Source: Caldithrix sp.
GTDB taxonomy: Bacteria; Zhuqueibacterota; Zhuqueibacteria; Thermofontimicrobiales; Sulfurfontimicrobiaceae
NCBI GenBank assembly: GCA_020722815.1
Contig: DYKB01000012.1
Location: 48,643-112,642, forward strand
DNA length: 64,000 nucleotides
Direction: 5' to 3'
Shown here: positions 17,761 to 27,201 of the stretch, piece after piece
Position numbering within the stretch: the stretch's first letter is position 1
Layout: each line of letters opens with the position of its first letter
Notes under the pieces: model-generated
Told to the model about the DNA's origin: nothing
Seen by the model: only the letters and a program-made list of their open reading frames with translations
Database searches by the model: none
Position numbers and translations under genes: made by a program

Positions 17761-19188
17761 TCACCAATCCTTAATAACAACCATTTTAATATTCGTCATC
17801 TCCTCAATCGCGAATTTGACGCCTTCACGACCGAGGCCACTCGCTTTATTGCCGCCATAAGGTGCATGATCCGCACGAAATGTTGGAACATCATTGACAA
17901 TAACACCGCCCACATTAATCTGACGAATAGCCTGTAAAGCATGCTTCAAATTTTGCGTAAAAATTCCAGCCTGCAAACCATACCGGGAATTATCAACACT
18001 TTGAATTGCTTCCTGAATTTCTTTAAACGGCACCAAAGAGACGACTGGTCCGAAAATTTCGTCGCACATTACCTTCATCTGTTCCTTAACATTTGTGAGC
18101 ACCGTTGGCTCGATTATCGCGCCATTCCGTTTGCCACCTGTCAAAATTTTGGCACCACCGGTAACCGCCTCCTGAATCCAGCTCTCCACTCGCTCAGCTT
18201 CCGCCAGTGTAATCATCGGCCCCACATCGCAATCCTTATCCTGTGGATTGCCTACGCGTTGCTGCCGGGTTAAATCAATAAATTTTGCTACGAAAGTATC
18301 GAAAACCTTTTCGTGCACATAAATTCGTTGAACCGAAATACAAATTTGTCCTGAATTGGCAAAACTTCCCACCACACAGGGTGGCACCGCCTGATCTAAA
18401 TCCGCATTTTCATCAATTACAACCGCGGAATTTGAACCTAATTCCAGGGTAATTTTTTTCAAACCGGCAACTGATTGAATTCGTCTACCCACCGGCGGGC
18501 TTCCGGTAAAAGTTGCCATGGCCACGCGTGAATCACTGACCAGCCATTCGCCCACCGTCGAGCCATAACCGGTAACAATATTCAGCGCCCCATCGGGTAA
18601 ACCTGCCTGTTGCATGATTTCTCCTAATTTATAGGCAGTAAAAGGCGTATAACTCGACGGCTTCAAAACCACCGTATTGCCAGCGGCTAAAGCCGGGGCC
18701 ACTTTATGGGCAACCAGATTCAACGGAAAATTGAATGGTGAAATAGCCGCAATCACGCCAATTGGTTGGCGTAAATAAAATCCCAACCGGCCTTCTGCGC
18801 CAGAGGCGGCATCCATGCTTATCGTTTCACCATGAATCTGTTTGGCTTCTTCCGCTGCGAATTTAAAGGTCTGAATAGCGCGATTTACTTCACCGTATGC
18901 ATATTTCCAGGCTTTGCCGGATTCCATGACAATGGTTTGCGTTAATTCATCGCGATTCGTCAACAATAATTCAGCAGTCTTTTCCAGAATAGCACTGCGC
19001 GCATGCGCCGGCAGCGCTCGCATGGTCTCGAAACACTTTGCGGCAGCAGCAATTGCAAGATTGAGCAACTCCCGATTCGCCTTTGGAACAGTCCCTAAAA
19101 TTACATGATTATACGGATTTACCACGTCCATATTCTCATCGCTTCCCATCCATTGCCCATTAATGAAAACTTTGTTGATAAAACTCAT
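17761..19188 (-). CDS. NAD(P)-dependent aldehyde dehydrogenase
   Basis: 475 residues, standard length. The family oxidises aldehydes to acids in the cytoplasm. Catalytic Cys283 lies in FANSGQICIS and the general base Glu249 in LELGSNSA; the cofactor loop FTGSPPVG and the ISPFNFPLN and EIFGPVV motifs are in place. The style resembles glyceraldehyde-3-phosphate (non-phosphorylating), lactaldehyde or succinate-semialdehyde dehydrogenases; the substrate is not determinable. It converges on the lipoprotein gene and is divergent from the Gfo/Idh/MocA gene, so a link to sugar catabolism is possible but unproven. Confidence 0.93.
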   Translation of the reverse strand: MSFINKVFINGQWMGSDENMDVVNPYNHVILGTVPKANRELLNLAIAAAAKCFETMRALPAHARSAILEKTAELLLTNRDELTQTIVMESGKAWKYAYGEVNRAIQTFKFAAEEAKQIHGETISMDAASGAEGRLGFYLRQPIGVIAAISPFNFPLNLVAHKVAPALAAGNTVVLKPSSYTPFTAYKLGEIMQQAGLPDGALNIVTGYGSTVGEWLVSDSRVAMATFTGSPPVGRRIQSVAGLKKITLELGSNSAVVIDENADLDQAVPPCVVGSFANSGQICISVQRIYVHEKVFDTFVAKFIDLTRQQRVGNPQDKDCDVGPMITLAEAERVESWIQEAVTGGAKILTGGKRNGAIIEPTVLTNVKEQMKVMCDEIFGPVVSLVPFKEIQEAIQSVDNSRYGLQAGIFTQNLKHALQAIRQINVGGVIVNDVPTFRADHAPYGGNKASGLGREGVKFAIEEMTNIKMVVIKDW

Positions 19189-19661
19189 ATTGTACTCCGT
19201 TTTTTATCAATAAAAATGAAAACATCTCCCTATTATAAAATTACAAAATATCCAGAGATTTTCAAGTAGAATATCATAAATTTTGTAAAGATTCAGGTTC
19301 AAGGGGCACAAATTTCAGATTCTGGATGAAGAATCGATGATTTGGAGAAATTGAAACCTGATAACATGCATGTCAATTGACCTGGAAATTGTTTCAGTTG
19401 ACGAAGAGAGCTGATATTTCAAAGTATTTAACCGTGAACCATGAATACTGAACCAGCCAACCTGAGTCGCTAGGAAATCAATTTACCGAAATTTTAGTTT
19501 TTTCAAAAATAGTACTTGAAAATTAATTAAAAAAGTGTAAACTTTAATTCCTGAGTTTGTAACTATTATCTTTTATGAAAGTTATCAATGCGAATTTTAA
19601 TATGAATACAAATTTTCTAATCCTAATTTAACTTATCTCAGTTACCTGTAAGGAGGAAAAA
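19189..19661. other. Intergenic region, divergent promoters expected
   Basis: AT-rich, 473 bases between two divergent genes. I see no gene, strong hairpin or known repeat here. A clear AAGGAGGAAAA ribosome site lies at its right end for the oxidoreductase gene. Confidence 0.5.
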
Positions 19662-20975
19662 ATGGAAGAAAAGAAACCACAAATCAGTCGTCGTAATTTT
19701 ATCGGTACGATGGCCGTTGCCAGTTCAATATTAATCGCCTGTGCCAAGCCGAAGCGTGAATTGGTATTACCGCCACTATTGGAAACCGCGCCTGATGGTC
19801 GTGAACTCAAAGCCGGTCTTATCGGTTGTGGTGGCCGGGGTACCGGAGCTGCTATCAATTTTCTGAAAGCGGGTCCTAAATTAAAATTGGTAGCGATGGG
19901 CGATGTTTTTGCTGATCGAATAGCCGGTTCGAAAACACGAATCATTGAAGAAATGGCAAAAGTTGGAAATCGGGACGGTTTTGCAGTCGAAGATAAAAAT
20001 ACTTTCATCGGATTTGACAGCTATCAAAAAGTCATCGATGCAGGTGTCGATCTCGTGATCCTGGCCGAACCCCCACATTTCCGTCACATCAGTTTCGCCG
20101 CAGCGGTTGAAGCCAAAAAGCATGTTTTCATGGAAAAACCCATTGCTGTTGATCCAATGGGCATCAAATCGATTCTCGCGTCCGCAGAAAAAGCCGAAGC
20201 ATTTGGACTGAGTGTCGTCACCGGAACTCAACGCCGGCATCAGAAAGAGTATATCGAAACCTACAAACGCGTGGCTGATGGTGCAATCGGCGATATTGTC
20301 GCTGCCCGCGCTTACTGGAACATGCAGCAACTCTGGTATCGCAACAAAGAAGAAGGCTGGTCCAATATGGAATGGATGATCCGCGATTGGGTTAACTGGC
20401 GCTGGCTTTCGGGCGATCATATTGTGGAACAGCATGTCCATAATCTCGATGTCATCAACTGGTTCACTGAAATGCATCCCATTAAAGCCGTTGGTATGGG
20501 CGGCCGGCAGCGACGTGTCACCGGTGATCAATACGATTTCTTCTCTATCGATTTTGAGTATGCGAACGGCATGCATATGCATAGTATGTGCCGGCAGATC
20601 AATGGCTGCGTCAGCAATGTTTCCGAATTTATCGTCGGAACCAAAGGCTCCAGCAATTGCCGCGACACCATCTTCAAACCAGATGGCACCATAGCCTGGA
20701 AATTTGAAGGCCAAGGCAAGAATCCGTACGATCAGGAACATGTCGATTTAGTTACGGCCATCCGCACCGAAAAACCCTATAACGAAGCCAAAAATACCGC
20801 CATTTCCAACCTCGTCGCCATTATGGGCCGCGAATCCGCCTATACCGGCAAAGAAACGACCTGGGAAGAAATGGAACAATCCACGATGAAACTCGGTCCC
20901 GCCGAATACGTTATGGGCGATGTACCGGTTGAAGTCGTTATCCCCGTTCCTGGAACTCTGGAACGACAGCAGTAA
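19662..20975 (+). CDS. Gfo/Idh/MocA-family oxidoreductase, exported
   Basis: 437 residues. The N-terminus SRRNFIGTMAVASSILIAC is a Tat-type signal that also ends in a Cys, so export as a folded, possibly lipid-anchored enzyme is likely. The Rossmann loop LIGCGGRGTGA (about residue 50) and the EKP motif (FMEKPIAVDP, about 160) mark the family, which oxidises or epimerises sugars and polyols with a bound NAD(P). Exported members of this kind are common near sulfatases and glycosidases in FCB and planctomycete bacteria and act in glycan breakdown. A good terminator follows the gene. Confidence 0.9.
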   Translation: MEEKKPQISRRNFIGTMAVASSILIACAKPKRELVLPPLLETAPDGRELKAGLIGCGGRGTGAAINFLKAGPKLKLVAMGDVFADRIAGSKTRIIEEMAKVGNRDGFAVEDKNTFIGFDSYQKVIDAGVDLVILAEPPHFRHISFAAAVEAKKHVFMEKPIAVDPMGIKSILASAEKAEAFGLSVVTGTQRRHQKEYIETYKRVADGAIGDIVAARAYWNMQQLWYRNKEEGWSNMEWMIRDWVNWRWLSGDHIVEQHVHNLDVINWFTEMHPIKAVGMGGRQRRVTGDQYDFFSIDFEYANGMHMHSMCRQINGCVSNVSEFIVGTKGSSNCRDTIFKPDGTIAWKFEGQGKNPYDQEHVDLVTAIRTEKPYNEAKNTAISNLVAIMGRESAYTGKETTWEEMEQSTMKLGPAEYVMGDVPVEVVIPVPGTLERQQ

Positions 20976-21004
20976 TCAATATATTTTAAATTTATAGCAT
21001 CTAA

Positions 21005-21037
21005 AAAGCACCCTGGGATAGATTTTCAGGGTGCTTT
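21005..21037 (+). terminator. Rho-independent terminator after the oxidoreductase gene
   Basis: AAAGCACCCTG and CAGGGTGCTTT form an 11-bp stem with an 11-base loop, ending in a short T-run. The remaining bases to 21322 contain an imperfect inverted repeat (CTGGAGTGCTGCGTC near 21054 against GACGCACTCCAG near 21200) and no gene. Confidence 0.75.
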
Positions 21038-21322
21038 GATTTCAAATAAACTCCTGGAGTGCTGCGTCGGTGTCGCAGCCGCTGACGAAGTCGGCGAGTT
21101 ATGGATTTGCACAAACAAAAATTGGTATTTATACAGAAAGGAGTGTAAAATCAGGCCAATTTAAAAATGCCAATTGCGTTGGCATGCATCCACATCGTGG
21201 ACGCACTCCAGCAGTTTTTTCGATTAAATAAATATATTTAGTGGGAGAGAAAAGCGAATTCATCAAAATAAAATCGTCATCTTTTTGTATTCACAATTTA
21301 TTATTAACAAAAGGAATTTAAA

Positions 21323-23908
21323 ATGTACTGGAAGATTAAATCTGTTTTATTGATTTCTTTGCTCTTTTTGATGAACCTCAGCTTTGCTCAGACATCTGAG
21401 GATCTTTTTCAAGCGTATAAAAATGAACAAGCGAAGTTAAATGCGATTTATGAATCATTGCAATCAACTTCAAGCCTATCTAAAAATTTTTTCCCTGATG
21501 AAATTGATAAAATAAAGGTCAATTTATCAAATATAAAAAAAGAACTTAAAAAATCATATAAAAGCAGTGCTAATATGCATTATCATGCCACCAATGTGAG
21601 TCTTTCGTCCGATTTTGAATTACTGGATTTTTATATGTATGATTATTCAACAAGTTCTTATCGTGCGGTCGCACGCCTTCGAAATAAAAGTAATCTATAT
21701 GCTGATTTTGTAAAAATATCATACAGTCTATCAAAAGATAATACACTCATTGGAGCAGATTATACTTACATTGATTATGAAACCTATGGCTACGCAGGAG
21801 TTTTACCATATCATATTACATTTTTTGAAACATTCATTGATAAAGTTGAATTTGATAGTATTGCATTTGCTGTTTCCTATTCAAATACTAAATCAAATGA
21901 TATATACTGGGATCAATTAATGAAAATTGATGAAGTCAACGTTGAATACGATTATTCATATTATGACTGGTACGGAAAAGTGACGAATAACTCCAACTAT
22001 TCTTTCACTTCTCCCAAAATTTTTGCCTGTATTTTCAAAGACGGCAAAATGATGGATATGAATTATACTTACCTTGATACCGACTGTCAAACACCGCGCA
22101 CCATCATAATCTCTTCAGTCAATAAAAAGCCAACTGAATCGGAATACATTTATCTAAAAAATTGTATGGATCAGGATGTTTATATTTCAGGCTGGACTTT
22201 GGGCGATAAAGACAATCCGACGGCATTAAAATTTCCATCAGGAACTAAAATTGAATCAAATTCATATCTGACTATTGAATACCCATTTATTGGCTTTGAG
22301 ATTGATGATATCGATGAAATTATCTATTTAAAGGATGACAAAGGAATTTTGATCGACACCTGGGATGAAAAAGAAGAAAGTTATCGAATGCATGAAAATG
22401 CAACCTGCTGTTTTGATTCTTATCTTGAATTACCAGACGACTATACTGAAATAAAGTATTACTTGAGCTATGCGCTCCATTCTCTTGAAGGTACGGAAAA
22501 TATTAAGCCGAATTGCCCACAATTTACAGAGTTAGGTTACACGGGAGTAACCAGAAAGGAGATGGCTTTCGAAGCCTTTTTATTGGATCATGAAAACGAA
22601 CGAAATAAAGTATTGGTTGATTGGGGTGATAATTCATCTTCGGAATGGTCACAAAATTTTTATTCGGGTACGGTTGCTCAATTAAACCATACCTATGATA
22701 AACCAGGAGTGTATTATCTAAAAGCCAAAGCGAAAGATCAGGAAGAAACCTCATCCACCTGGACAGAAAGTTTAAAAGTGGATATCCTATCTGATACAAA
22801 GTTGACCATTTTGACCGATACACTAAAAACAGCGATTTATAAAAATTACTATGAAGATACTATCAAAGTAATTGGCGGCTTACCACCTTATAATTGGGAA
22901 TCAATCGGATTACTGCCAAAAGAATTAAAATTTGATCCATTAAAGGGACGAATTTTTGGCATTCCGATAAGTTCAGGCAATTATTTCCATGAATTCAGAT
23001 TAAAAGATAGTGGAAATCCACCGGCACCGTTAGTCGTAAAGTACAAGCTACTTATCGTAAATCATCCACCAAAAATTTTATCTCCTGTTTTAATTCAAAT
23101 TCAGGAACATCAAAAACTAGCATATACTGTTAATGGAGAAGACCCGGATGGTAATGAACTGGTTTTTGAATTCAAAAACCTGCCGTCCTGGCTAAAGCCT
23201 ACGGCTACAATCGTTATTGGAACGCCGCCAGAAAGTGCACCGGATACTTCGTTTACGATCATCGCGACTGATGGAGAATTAAGTGACACTTTAACAATCA
23301 AAGTAGATGTAATTTCAGTAAATGATCCTCCTAAAATCCAGAATCTGGTTAATATCTCCTTCACAAATACCGAAGAACATATCATTAATCTGGATAACTG
23401 CGTTGTGGATCCGGATGACGAACCTGGCGCACTTGTTTGGCAAATAAAGACGGTAAATGCAAATGCCGATTTCAGCATCAAAATCGAAAATCGTACCGTT
23501 CGTTTTTCCGCCCCTGGCTGGACTGGCACAGAAAGCGTTGAATTTAAAGTCACCGACGCGGCAGGTGCTTCAGATACAAAAATTATTCAGGTTGAAGTTA
23601 AAGGACCTTCGTTTGTAGAGAATAAAGACAATCAACTCATTCCTGAAAATTACTGCCTCAAACAAAACTACCCCAATCCCTTCAATCCCCAAACGACCAT
23701 CGCCTTTGGCTTGCCAGAAGCTGCTGAGGTCAGCATCGCGATTTATAATATCAATGGCCAGATCGTTGCCGAATTGGTTAGTGGCAGAAAATCCGCTGGT
23801 TTTCATCAGGTTATATGGGATGCGACCAATGCTTCAGCGGGTATTTATCTTATTAAAATGCAATCCGCAGAATTTATGTCAATCCGGAAATGTTTGCTGA
23901 TCAAATAA
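21323..23908 (+). CDS. Large secreted multidomain protein with type IX-like sorting domain
   Basis: 861 residues with signal peptide MYWKIKSVLLISLLFLMNLSFAQ. The order of parts is: a helical segment (30-80); beta-rich Tyr/Asp-rich region (80-260); a lamin-tail-like domain (about 263-350, NCMDQDVYISGWTLGD); a PKD-like domain (about 400-490, VLVDWGDNSSSEW); a putative-Ig 'He_PIG' domain (about 520-588, GGLPPYNWESIG...GRIFGIP); cadherin-like modules (about 590-760, NHPPKILSP, VNDPPKIQN); and a C-terminal sorting domain from about 780 (NYPNPFNPQTTIAFGLPE...GIYLIKM). The last marks export by a type IX-like system and attachment to the cell surface. Probably an adhesin or surface protein; no catalytic domain seen. 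Confidence 0.88.
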   Translation: MYWKIKSVLLISLLFLMNLSFAQTSEDLFQAYKNEQAKLNAIYESLQSTSSLSKNFFPDEIDKIKVNLSNIKKELKKSYKSSANMHYHATNVSLSSDFELLDFYMYDYSTSSYRAVARLRNKSNLYADFVKISYSLSKDNTLIGADYTYIDYETYGYAGVLPYHITFFETFIDKVEFDSIAFAVSYSNTKSNDIYWDQLMKIDEVNVEYDYSYYDWYGKVTNNSNYSFTSPKIFACIFKDGKMMDMNYTYLDTDCQTPRTIIISSVNKKPTESEYIYLKNCMDQDVYISGWTLGDKDNPTALKFPSGTKIESNSYLTIEYPFIGFEIDDIDEIIYLKDDKGILIDTWDEKEESYRMHENATCCFDSYLELPDDYTEIKYYLSYALHSLEGTENIKPNCPQFTELGYTGVTRKEMAFEAFLLDHENERNKVLVDWGDNSSSEWSQNFYSGTVAQLNHTYDKPGVYYLKAKAKDQEETSSTWTESLKVDILSDTKLTILTDTLKTAIYKNYYEDTIKVIGGLPPYNWESIGLLPKELKFDPLKGRIFGIPISSGNYFHEFRLKDSGNPPAPLVVKYKLLIVNHPPKILSPVLIQIQEHQKLAYTVNGEDPDGNELVFEFKNLPSWLKPTATIVIGTPPESAPDTSFTIIATDGELSDTLTIKVDVISVNDPPKIQNLVNISFTNTEEHIINLDNCVVDPDDEPGALVWQIKTVNANADFSIKIENRTVRFSAPGWTGTESVEFKVTDAAGASDTKIIQVEVKGPSFVENKDNQLIPENYCLKQNYPNPFNPQTTIAFGLPEAAEVSIAIYNINGQIVAELVSGRKSAGFHQVIWDATNASAGIYLIKMQSAEFMSIRKCLLIK

Positions 23909-24080
23909 TCCAGAAAGGGAAGGGGTTGTACAAGAAGACTGTCTACGCGATGATACTAAAAATTTTGTTAATTAACAAAATTTCAAAGTCGTTAGTTATC
24001 CGTGAAAATCCTTTTGAACCGTTAAATCCGTGTTCAATACATCCCATCCAAGACATCATTTCCGCCCCTTCGTAGTCTGT

Positions 24081-25358
24081 TTACTTTAAATTCACCAGTA
24101 CTGTCCCATTCACGGTTTTCCGCAGCGCAAAGGCATCGATGAGTTGGTTATCCAGGGACCAGGCCTCATAGCGTAATTCTTCAGGTGTCACATTGATGAT
24201 CTGGTAGCACTGGGTTTCACCAGCCTCGACATGCAGAAGATGTGCAAAATGGGGATTGTGGCGATATGCTTTGGGACCGCTGACCGAGACAATATAAATC
24301 GGCGCACGGGCGCTGTCAGAGACCGTCTGTTCATTGACAATTTTATTGGTCCGGCCATACCGATGATCATGTCCCTGAAGAACGATATCCACCTGGTATT
24401 GCTGGTAGATGGGCATCAGATTTTTTCGTAATTCCGAATCATTTCGATCATTTCCGACCGAGAACAGCGGGTGATGATGGCAGACAATATTCCAGTTAGC
24501 CCGGCTTTCCTTCAGGACCTTTTCCAGCCACTGAAGCTGGGCGGGGTTATCATTACTGTTGGTATTGACAGCAATCAGCCGCATTCCCTGATAATCCATA
24601 AAAAACGCGCTTTCCTGCTCCTCTTTGTCATCCGGCCCATTTTTCGGCAGTGCAAAATGTGCCCGATAAAGTGGATCCACCAGACGCGAACCACGAATTC
24701 CCAAAAGCTTTCGGGAAGTATCATGATTCCCCGGAACGGGAACAGTCGGGATCATTCGCGGAATAAAACCGAGAGCGGCAAAGAATTCACGCCAGTTATC
24801 ATCATCCTGACCGCGATTGACGAGATCGCCGGCATATAGATAAAACCGGGCCATCGGGGCACGGCTGAATGCCTGACGTATCAGCACGGACCATTTTGAC
24901 AGAATATCATTTTGAACATCACCGAGATAGAGAAATTGAAACGGCAAATTTTCTTTATCCGCTGTCCGAAATGTATTCCATTCACTCCAGATTTTGCCAT
25001 CACCCACGCGGTAAAGATAATATTGCGCAGGGGAAAGATTTTGAAAACGGGCCGTATGGTAATAAACCGTGGGACCCGCTTCGATTGTAATGGTCTCCGT
25101 ACTGGCCGGAACGGTATTGGCATTTTTCCCGGCGATATTCAAATGCGGTGCAAGCAGGGCAATTTCTGCACAGGGATTTTCCACCATAGCATCGGTGCGC
25201 CAAACCACTGATTGTGTCGTAGCCGGATCACCTTCCCAGGTGAGGGTGATACGTTGGGGTTCAACGGCATCAGTTTGTGTGCTGCCCGTAGCGACGAAAA
25301 TGAGATTTAGCAAAATTAAGAACAATAGCTTGCTTTTTCGATAATTTTTAAACATCAT
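24081..25358 (-). CDS. Secreted metallophosphoesterase, purple acid phosphatase-like
   Basis: 425 residues with signal peptide ending near ATGSTQT. An N-terminal fibronectin-III-like domain (about 30-125, RITLTWEGDPATTQSVVWRT) precedes a calcineurin-type phosphoesterase domain: LGDVQND, AGDLVNRGQDDDNW, PVPGNHD, VCHHHPLF and LQGHDHRYGR, which supply the two-metal site. This is the architecture of purple acid phosphatase-like enzymes, which remove phosphate from esters outside the cytoplasm. It is 10 bases downstream of the sulfatase gene on the same strand, so they form an operon with the glycosidase-like gene. Confidence 0.9.
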   Translation of the reverse strand: MMFKNYRKSKLLFLILLNLIFVATGSTQTDAVEPQRITLTWEGDPATTQSVVWRTDAMVENPCAEIALLAPHLNIAGKNANTVPASTETITIEAGPTVYYHTARFQNLSPAQYYLYRVGDGKIWSEWNTFRTADKENLPFQFLYLGDVQNDILSKWSVLIRQAFSRAPMARFYLYAGDLVNRGQDDDNWREFFAALGFIPRMIPTVPVPGNHDTSRKLLGIRGSRLVDPLYRAHFALPKNGPDDKEEQESAFFMDYQGMRLIAVNTNSNDNPAQLQWLEKVLKESRANWNIVCHHHPLFSVGNDRNDSELRKNLMPIYQQYQVDIVLQGHDHRYGRTNKIVNEQTVSDSARAPIYIVSVSGPKAYRHNPHFAHLLHVEAGETQCYQIINVTPEELRYEAWSLDNQLIDAFALRKTVNGTVLVNLK

Positions 25359-25368
25359 AATGCTCCTT

Positions 25369-27150
25369 TCATTTTAATTTTTCGACCAGAATAGCCTTTA
25401 CATCCGGGCCAGCCTCCCCCGGGATTTTAGCGGCGCGGACTATCAATTGCTGCCTTCCGACTTTTAATTCAAGCCGGCCAATATCAAAGGCTCCCCAGAC
25501 TTTTTCATATACCTCGCCGCGTGGAATGCGGTCCGGACTAAAGATCGGCTTTGGATCGTGTGCTTTCATAATATTCGCCTGAATCTGTGCTTCGCCCGCA
25601 GCGACTTCCATTTGAGCACCCAAATTTTTTTCAGAACAGGTGTAAAGCAGGGTCACTTCATATTCGCCGGGCTGAATCACGTCGATATCCCAACTGACAG
25701 CATCTTCTATGCTCTTCCAGTTGGTAATCCGGTCATTTGCCCAGCCCATACCGCCGTTAAATTTTAAATTACCATGAAGTTTGGCTTCCGGCGCCAGCAA
25801 TTCCACGGGATTTTCAGCCGGATTTCCAATTTGAATGGGGAAGGGGCCGAAGCCGTCTTTCGTCACCTCAGCGAACCATTCTTCATAGGCCTGTTGCAGC
25901 TTTGTCGCTGTTTCTGGCCGATCATTGGCAATATTATATTGTTGTGAAGGGTCATTTTCCATATCAAAAAGCTCCCATTCAGTGCCATTTTCGGTGGCCA
26001 GCCGGTATTTCTGATTTCTAACCGAGCCGGGCCCGATGTTAACTTCTCCCTGGCGCGATTGATGGGTAAAAATATACCGATCCGGCCAGTTGGCGGAATG
26101 CTGCTGAATGAGAGGTGCCAGATTCAGACCATCAAGCTGCCGATTATTCGGTAATGGAATTTCACAAAATCCCAGTATCGTCGGCAGCAGATCGATGTGG
26201 GCGGCAATGGATTCAATGGGGATTCCTGGCTGGATATGTCCCGGCCAGCACATAAAGCAGGGGACCCGGATCCCGCCTTCATGAACGCTCGCTTTAACAC
26301 CGCGCATGTTGGCATTATAGCGCTGACCGTTCGGACCGTTATCGGTCAGACAGATTACAATCGTGTCTTCCTGCAGACCCAATTCATCAAGTTTATTCAG
26401 AATCCGGCCCAAATTTTCGTCGGCATTTTCAACCATACCATAAACCGCGGCATCTTTATCATTTAAGCCCCGCTGTTTGTACTTGTCAAAATATTTATCC
26501 GGTACCTGAAACGGGCCATGCGGGGCATTATAGGGGACATAACAGAAAAATGGCTGATGCTGGTTCCGGCCAATAAATTCAATGGCGGCATCGGTGAGTA
26601 CATTGGTAATGAAGCCGGTGGTTTTTACTTTCCGGCCGTTTTTTTCCAGCCCGGTATCAAAATAATTATTCCAGTGGCCGGCACAAAAGCTAAAAAATTC
26701 ATTAAATTTTTTGGTATTGGGATGATGCGGGTGATGACTACCATTAGGCCATTTTCCAAAACAGCCAGTGGTATAGCCGGCTTGCTTCAATATTTCTGCA
26801 ATCGTGGTTTCATCGGCGCGTATGTTTTCCAGTCCGTGAGTGACCCAGACCGTACCGGTACGGAGATGATATCGGCCGGTTAACAGACTGGCTCTGGTTG
26901 GCGCACAAACAGGACTGACGTAAAAGAGATTGAATCGGGTGCCTTCAACTGCCAGTTGGTCCTGCACCGGCGTATCGATTAACTCATTTCCATGTGATCG
27001 AACATCACCATAGCCCTGATCGTCGGTCATGACCAATACGACATTGGGTTGGCGTTTTGGTTTTGAAGAGCAGTTCATTATCTGGCCGGATAAGGCCGAG
27101 AGGGCCAGTAAGCTGCTTAATGGCTTTAAAAAATTTCTTCGGTCTGCCAT
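25369..27150 (-). CDS. Secreted sulfatase (arylsulfatase family)
   Basis: 593 residues. The start carries RRNFLKP...LSGQIMNC, a Tat-like or lipoprotein signal. The type I sulfatase signature C82-A-P-T-R-A-S-L-L-T-G supplies the Cys converted to formylglycine, and D43-D44 in MTDDQGYGD bind calcium. The C-terminal 130 residues form an extra beta domain (from about 440) not found in short arylsulfatases. It should remove sulfate esters from a carbohydrate or small molecule in the periplasm or at the surface. It is flanked by the phosphatase and the glycosidase-like gene. A maturation enzyme (FGE or anSME) is not in the window. Confidence 0.92.
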   Translation of the reverse strand: MADRRNFLKPLSSLLALSALSGQIMNCSSKPKRQPNVVLVMTDDQGYGDVRSHGNELIDTPVQDQLAVEGTRFNLFYVSPVCAPTRASLLTGRYHLRTGTVWVTHGLENIRADETTIAEILKQAGYTTGCFGKWPNGSHHPHHPNTKKFNEFFSFCAGHWNNYFDTGLEKNGRKVKTTGFITNVLTDAAIEFIGRNQHQPFFCYVPYNAPHGPFQVPDKYFDKYKQRGLNDKDAAVYGMVENADENLGRILNKLDELGLQEDTIVICLTDNGPNGQRYNANMRGVKASVHEGGIRVPCFMCWPGHIQPGIPIESIAAHIDLLPTILGFCEIPLPNNRQLDGLNLAPLIQQHSANWPDRYIFTHQSRQGEVNIGPGSVRNQKYRLATENGTEWELFDMENDPSQQYNIANDRPETATKLQQAYEEWFAEVTKDGFGPFPIQIGNPAENPVELLAPEAKLHGNLKFNGGMGWANDRITNWKSIEDAVSWDIDVIQPGEYEVTLLYTCSEKNLGAQMEVAAGEAQIQANIMKAHDPKPIFSPDRIPRGEVYEKVWGAFDIGRLELKVGRQQLIVRAAKIPGEAGPDVKAILVEKLK

Positions 27151-27201
27151 CAGCTATCTCGTTCGTATATTTTTAATTTGTAAATGGTTTTATTTTCAGG
27201 A

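Noticed and set aside
24869..26883. Plus-strand open frames over the phosphatase and sulfatase genes
   Set aside because: They are antisense to strongly supported genes and have no motifs or ribosome sites.
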